A DNA stretch of 46,147 nt from an uncultured Clostridium sp. (GTDB lineage: Bacteria > Bacillota > Clostridia > TANB77 > CAG-508): NCBI GenBank assembly GCA_947565445.1, contig CANOGC010000005.1, forward strand, positions 1-46,147. The letters run 5' to 3'. Positions 44,902 to 46,147 of the stretch are shown here, piece by piece; within the stretch, counting starts at the first letter, position 1, and every line of letters starts with the position of its first letter. The translations under genes were made by a program, and so were the position numbers. The notes below the pieces were generated by a model. That model saw nothing but the letters and a program-made list of their open reading frames with translations, did no database searches and was not told where the DNA came from.

Positions 44902-44979
44902 GTGGCAAAAATATTTTTAAAACAAATACAAAAAGTGGCAAAATACCCATTAAAATAGATGTAAAAAGTGGTAAAAATA
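44902..44979 (+). repeat. Three GTGGYAAAAATA direct repeats, 33 bp apart
   Basis: GTGGCAAAAATA (44902), GTGGCAAAATA (44935) and GTGGTAAAAATA (44968) recur at exactly 33-base intervals, placing them on one face of the helix. The last ends at TTGACT (44980-44985), a likely -35 box for the ATPase gene. They resemble operators or iterons. Confidence 0.6.
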
Positions 44980-45031
44980 TTGACTATTTTTCAGAATTAT
45001 GCTAATAATATATTTAATGGAGGAGATTGAA

Positions 45032-46147
45032 GTGTTAAGATTGTTTGAAAAAAAATTATTTGATTGGAAAAAATCGGGAATGAAAAAGCCGTTAATGGTA
45101 ATCGGAGTAAGACAAATTGGAAAAACCTATACAATTGACAAATTTGGAAAAGAAAATTTTGAACAATATTTATATTTTAATCTAGAAAAAAATGACGAAG
45201 TAAGGAATATCTTTGAGAAAACGATTGATGAAGAAAAAATATTACAGGAACTTGAATTATATATTGGTAAAAAGATAGATTTAGACAAAACATTATTATT
45301 TTTTGATGAAGTACAGGTAAGTGAGAATTTTATTGTATCACTAAAATATTTTAATGAATCAGAAAAACCATATAAAATTATATGTGCAGGTAGTTTATTA
45401 CGGAGTAAAAATAAATAGATTTAATAGTTCATTTCCAGTTGGAAAAATAAGAATGGAATATATGTATCCAATGAATTTTGAAGAATTTCTAATGGCAACA
45501 GGAAAAGAATTGTTACTAAATAAGATTAAGGAATGTTATTTAAAGATGGAAGCAATGCCAGTGTTTGCTCATGAACAAGCACTTACTCTATATAAACAGT
45601 TTTTATGTGTAGGAGGTATGCCTGAGTCAATAAATAATTTTATAGAAAATGATTTAGATATATTAAAATATGATTCAAATATAATATCAAATATTATTGA
45701 AATGTATATTGCTGATATGAAAAAATATGTAAAAGGTAATATTGAATCTGTAAAAATTGAAAAAGTATATAAAAATATACCAAGTCAATTAGCAAAAGAT
45801 AAGAAAACATTTAGATATAATTTAATAGATGAAGACGGTAGAAAAAGAAAATACGAAACACCAATTGAATGGTTAATTTCAGCAGGAATGGTTTTAGCAA
45901 GTTATAAAATAAAAAAACCAGAAATACCATTAAAGGTTTATATAGATGAAGATATGTTTAAACTATATTTAAGTGATGTAGGATTGTTAACTTCAATATC
46001 AGAAATAAAATATCCTGATATTATATTGGAAAGACCTTTTGAATTTAAAGGGGCAATTACTGAAAATTATATAGCTCAAGAGTTTACTGCTAAAGATACA
46101 TCATTATATTATTGGACATATGGAAGAAATGCAGAAGTAGATTTTAT
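45032..46147 (+). CDS. AAA ATPase with DUF4143, partial at the window end, read through one +1 frameshift
   Basis: A family of AAA_14/DUF4143 ATPases of uncertain role, often in mobile or defence contexts. The first part has the P-loop MVIGVRQIGKTYTIDKFGKE near residue 25 and Walker B TLLFFDEVQVSENF near residue 92. It reaches KIICAGSLL, then an in-frame CGG (45401-45403) and a stop five codons later. Dropping the C gives AGSLLGVKINRFNSSFPVGK, the family's normal continuation, then MYPMNFEEFLMATGKE and the DUF4143 part to the window edge. GTG 45032 behind GGAGG (45019-45023) is the likely start. The 3' end is outside the window. Confidence 0.85.
45401..45403 (+). other. +1 frameshift site: in-frame CGG in the AAA/DUF4143 ATPase
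   Basis: Frame TTA TTA CGG AGT; a +1 shift gives TTA then GGA (Gly) GTA AAA ATA, restoring the conserved GSLLG motif. It is the only in-frame CGG in the readable part of the gene. Confidence 0.82.

Overview
This is an AT-rich chromosomal segment from a spore-forming Firmicute, most likely an uncultured gut Clostridium-like lineage. The basis is the base composition, the ileS T-box, a tetrahydrofolate riboswitch, BofA, a SpoIIID-like protein and a complete nine-gene V-type ATPase operon in the Enterococcus/Clostridium gene order. No tRNA or rRNA gene and no CRISPR array was seen.

Layout. 1-4400: T-box-controlled isoleucyl-tRNA synthetase and a cysteine desulfurase. 4414-11588: sugar-transfer genes, namely two GT-A proteins behind near-identical promoter/operator modules, a PP2C-like phosphatase, and an operon with a glucosyl-3-phosphoglycerate synthase-like enzyme, a histidine phosphatase, a GT8 enzyme and a membrane protein. 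11641-15233: an amidase, an MNT/HEPN pair, Pth, an RNase E/G protein, a 24-bp inverted-repeat element and BofA. 15340-18449: a small ORF, a convergent acyl-CoA ligase, and a DUF3791/DUF3990 cassette. 18528-21984: riboswitch, folT, folC, ecfA, ecfT, a folate uptake and polyglutamylation operon. 22071-31721: an alpha/beta hydrolase and the V-ATPase operon, whose rotor subunit carries the Na+ ligand pattern. 31877-40025: a DUF6075 gene and a Wadjet (jetD-A-B-C) anti-plasmid system. 40167-44000: an AraC regulator, transposase debris, a type III toxin-antitoxin locus with a toxin apparently fused to a CYTH domain, and gene fragments. 44113-end: an RNase H/winged-helix protein and a partial AAA/DUF4143 ATPase.

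The most striking result cuts across these regions. Five otherwise intact genes (acyl-CoA ligase, ecfA, jetD, jetC and the AAA/DUF4143 ATPase) are each broken once, and every break is the same event: an in-frame CGG codon where a +1 shift, reading the overlapping GGN as glycine, restores the protein. By hand scan of every gene I found no other in-frame CGG in the window, although about 20 out-of-frame CGG triplets occur inside genes and the other five arginine codons are used. In ecfA the restored glycine is part of the Walker A motif, and in the AAA protein it restores the family's AGSLLG motif. The simplest reading is that CGG no longer encodes arginine in this organism and instead triggers +1 frameshifting (or CGGN is read as a four-base glycine codon). 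Systematic sequence error or coincidental decay are the alternatives to exclude.
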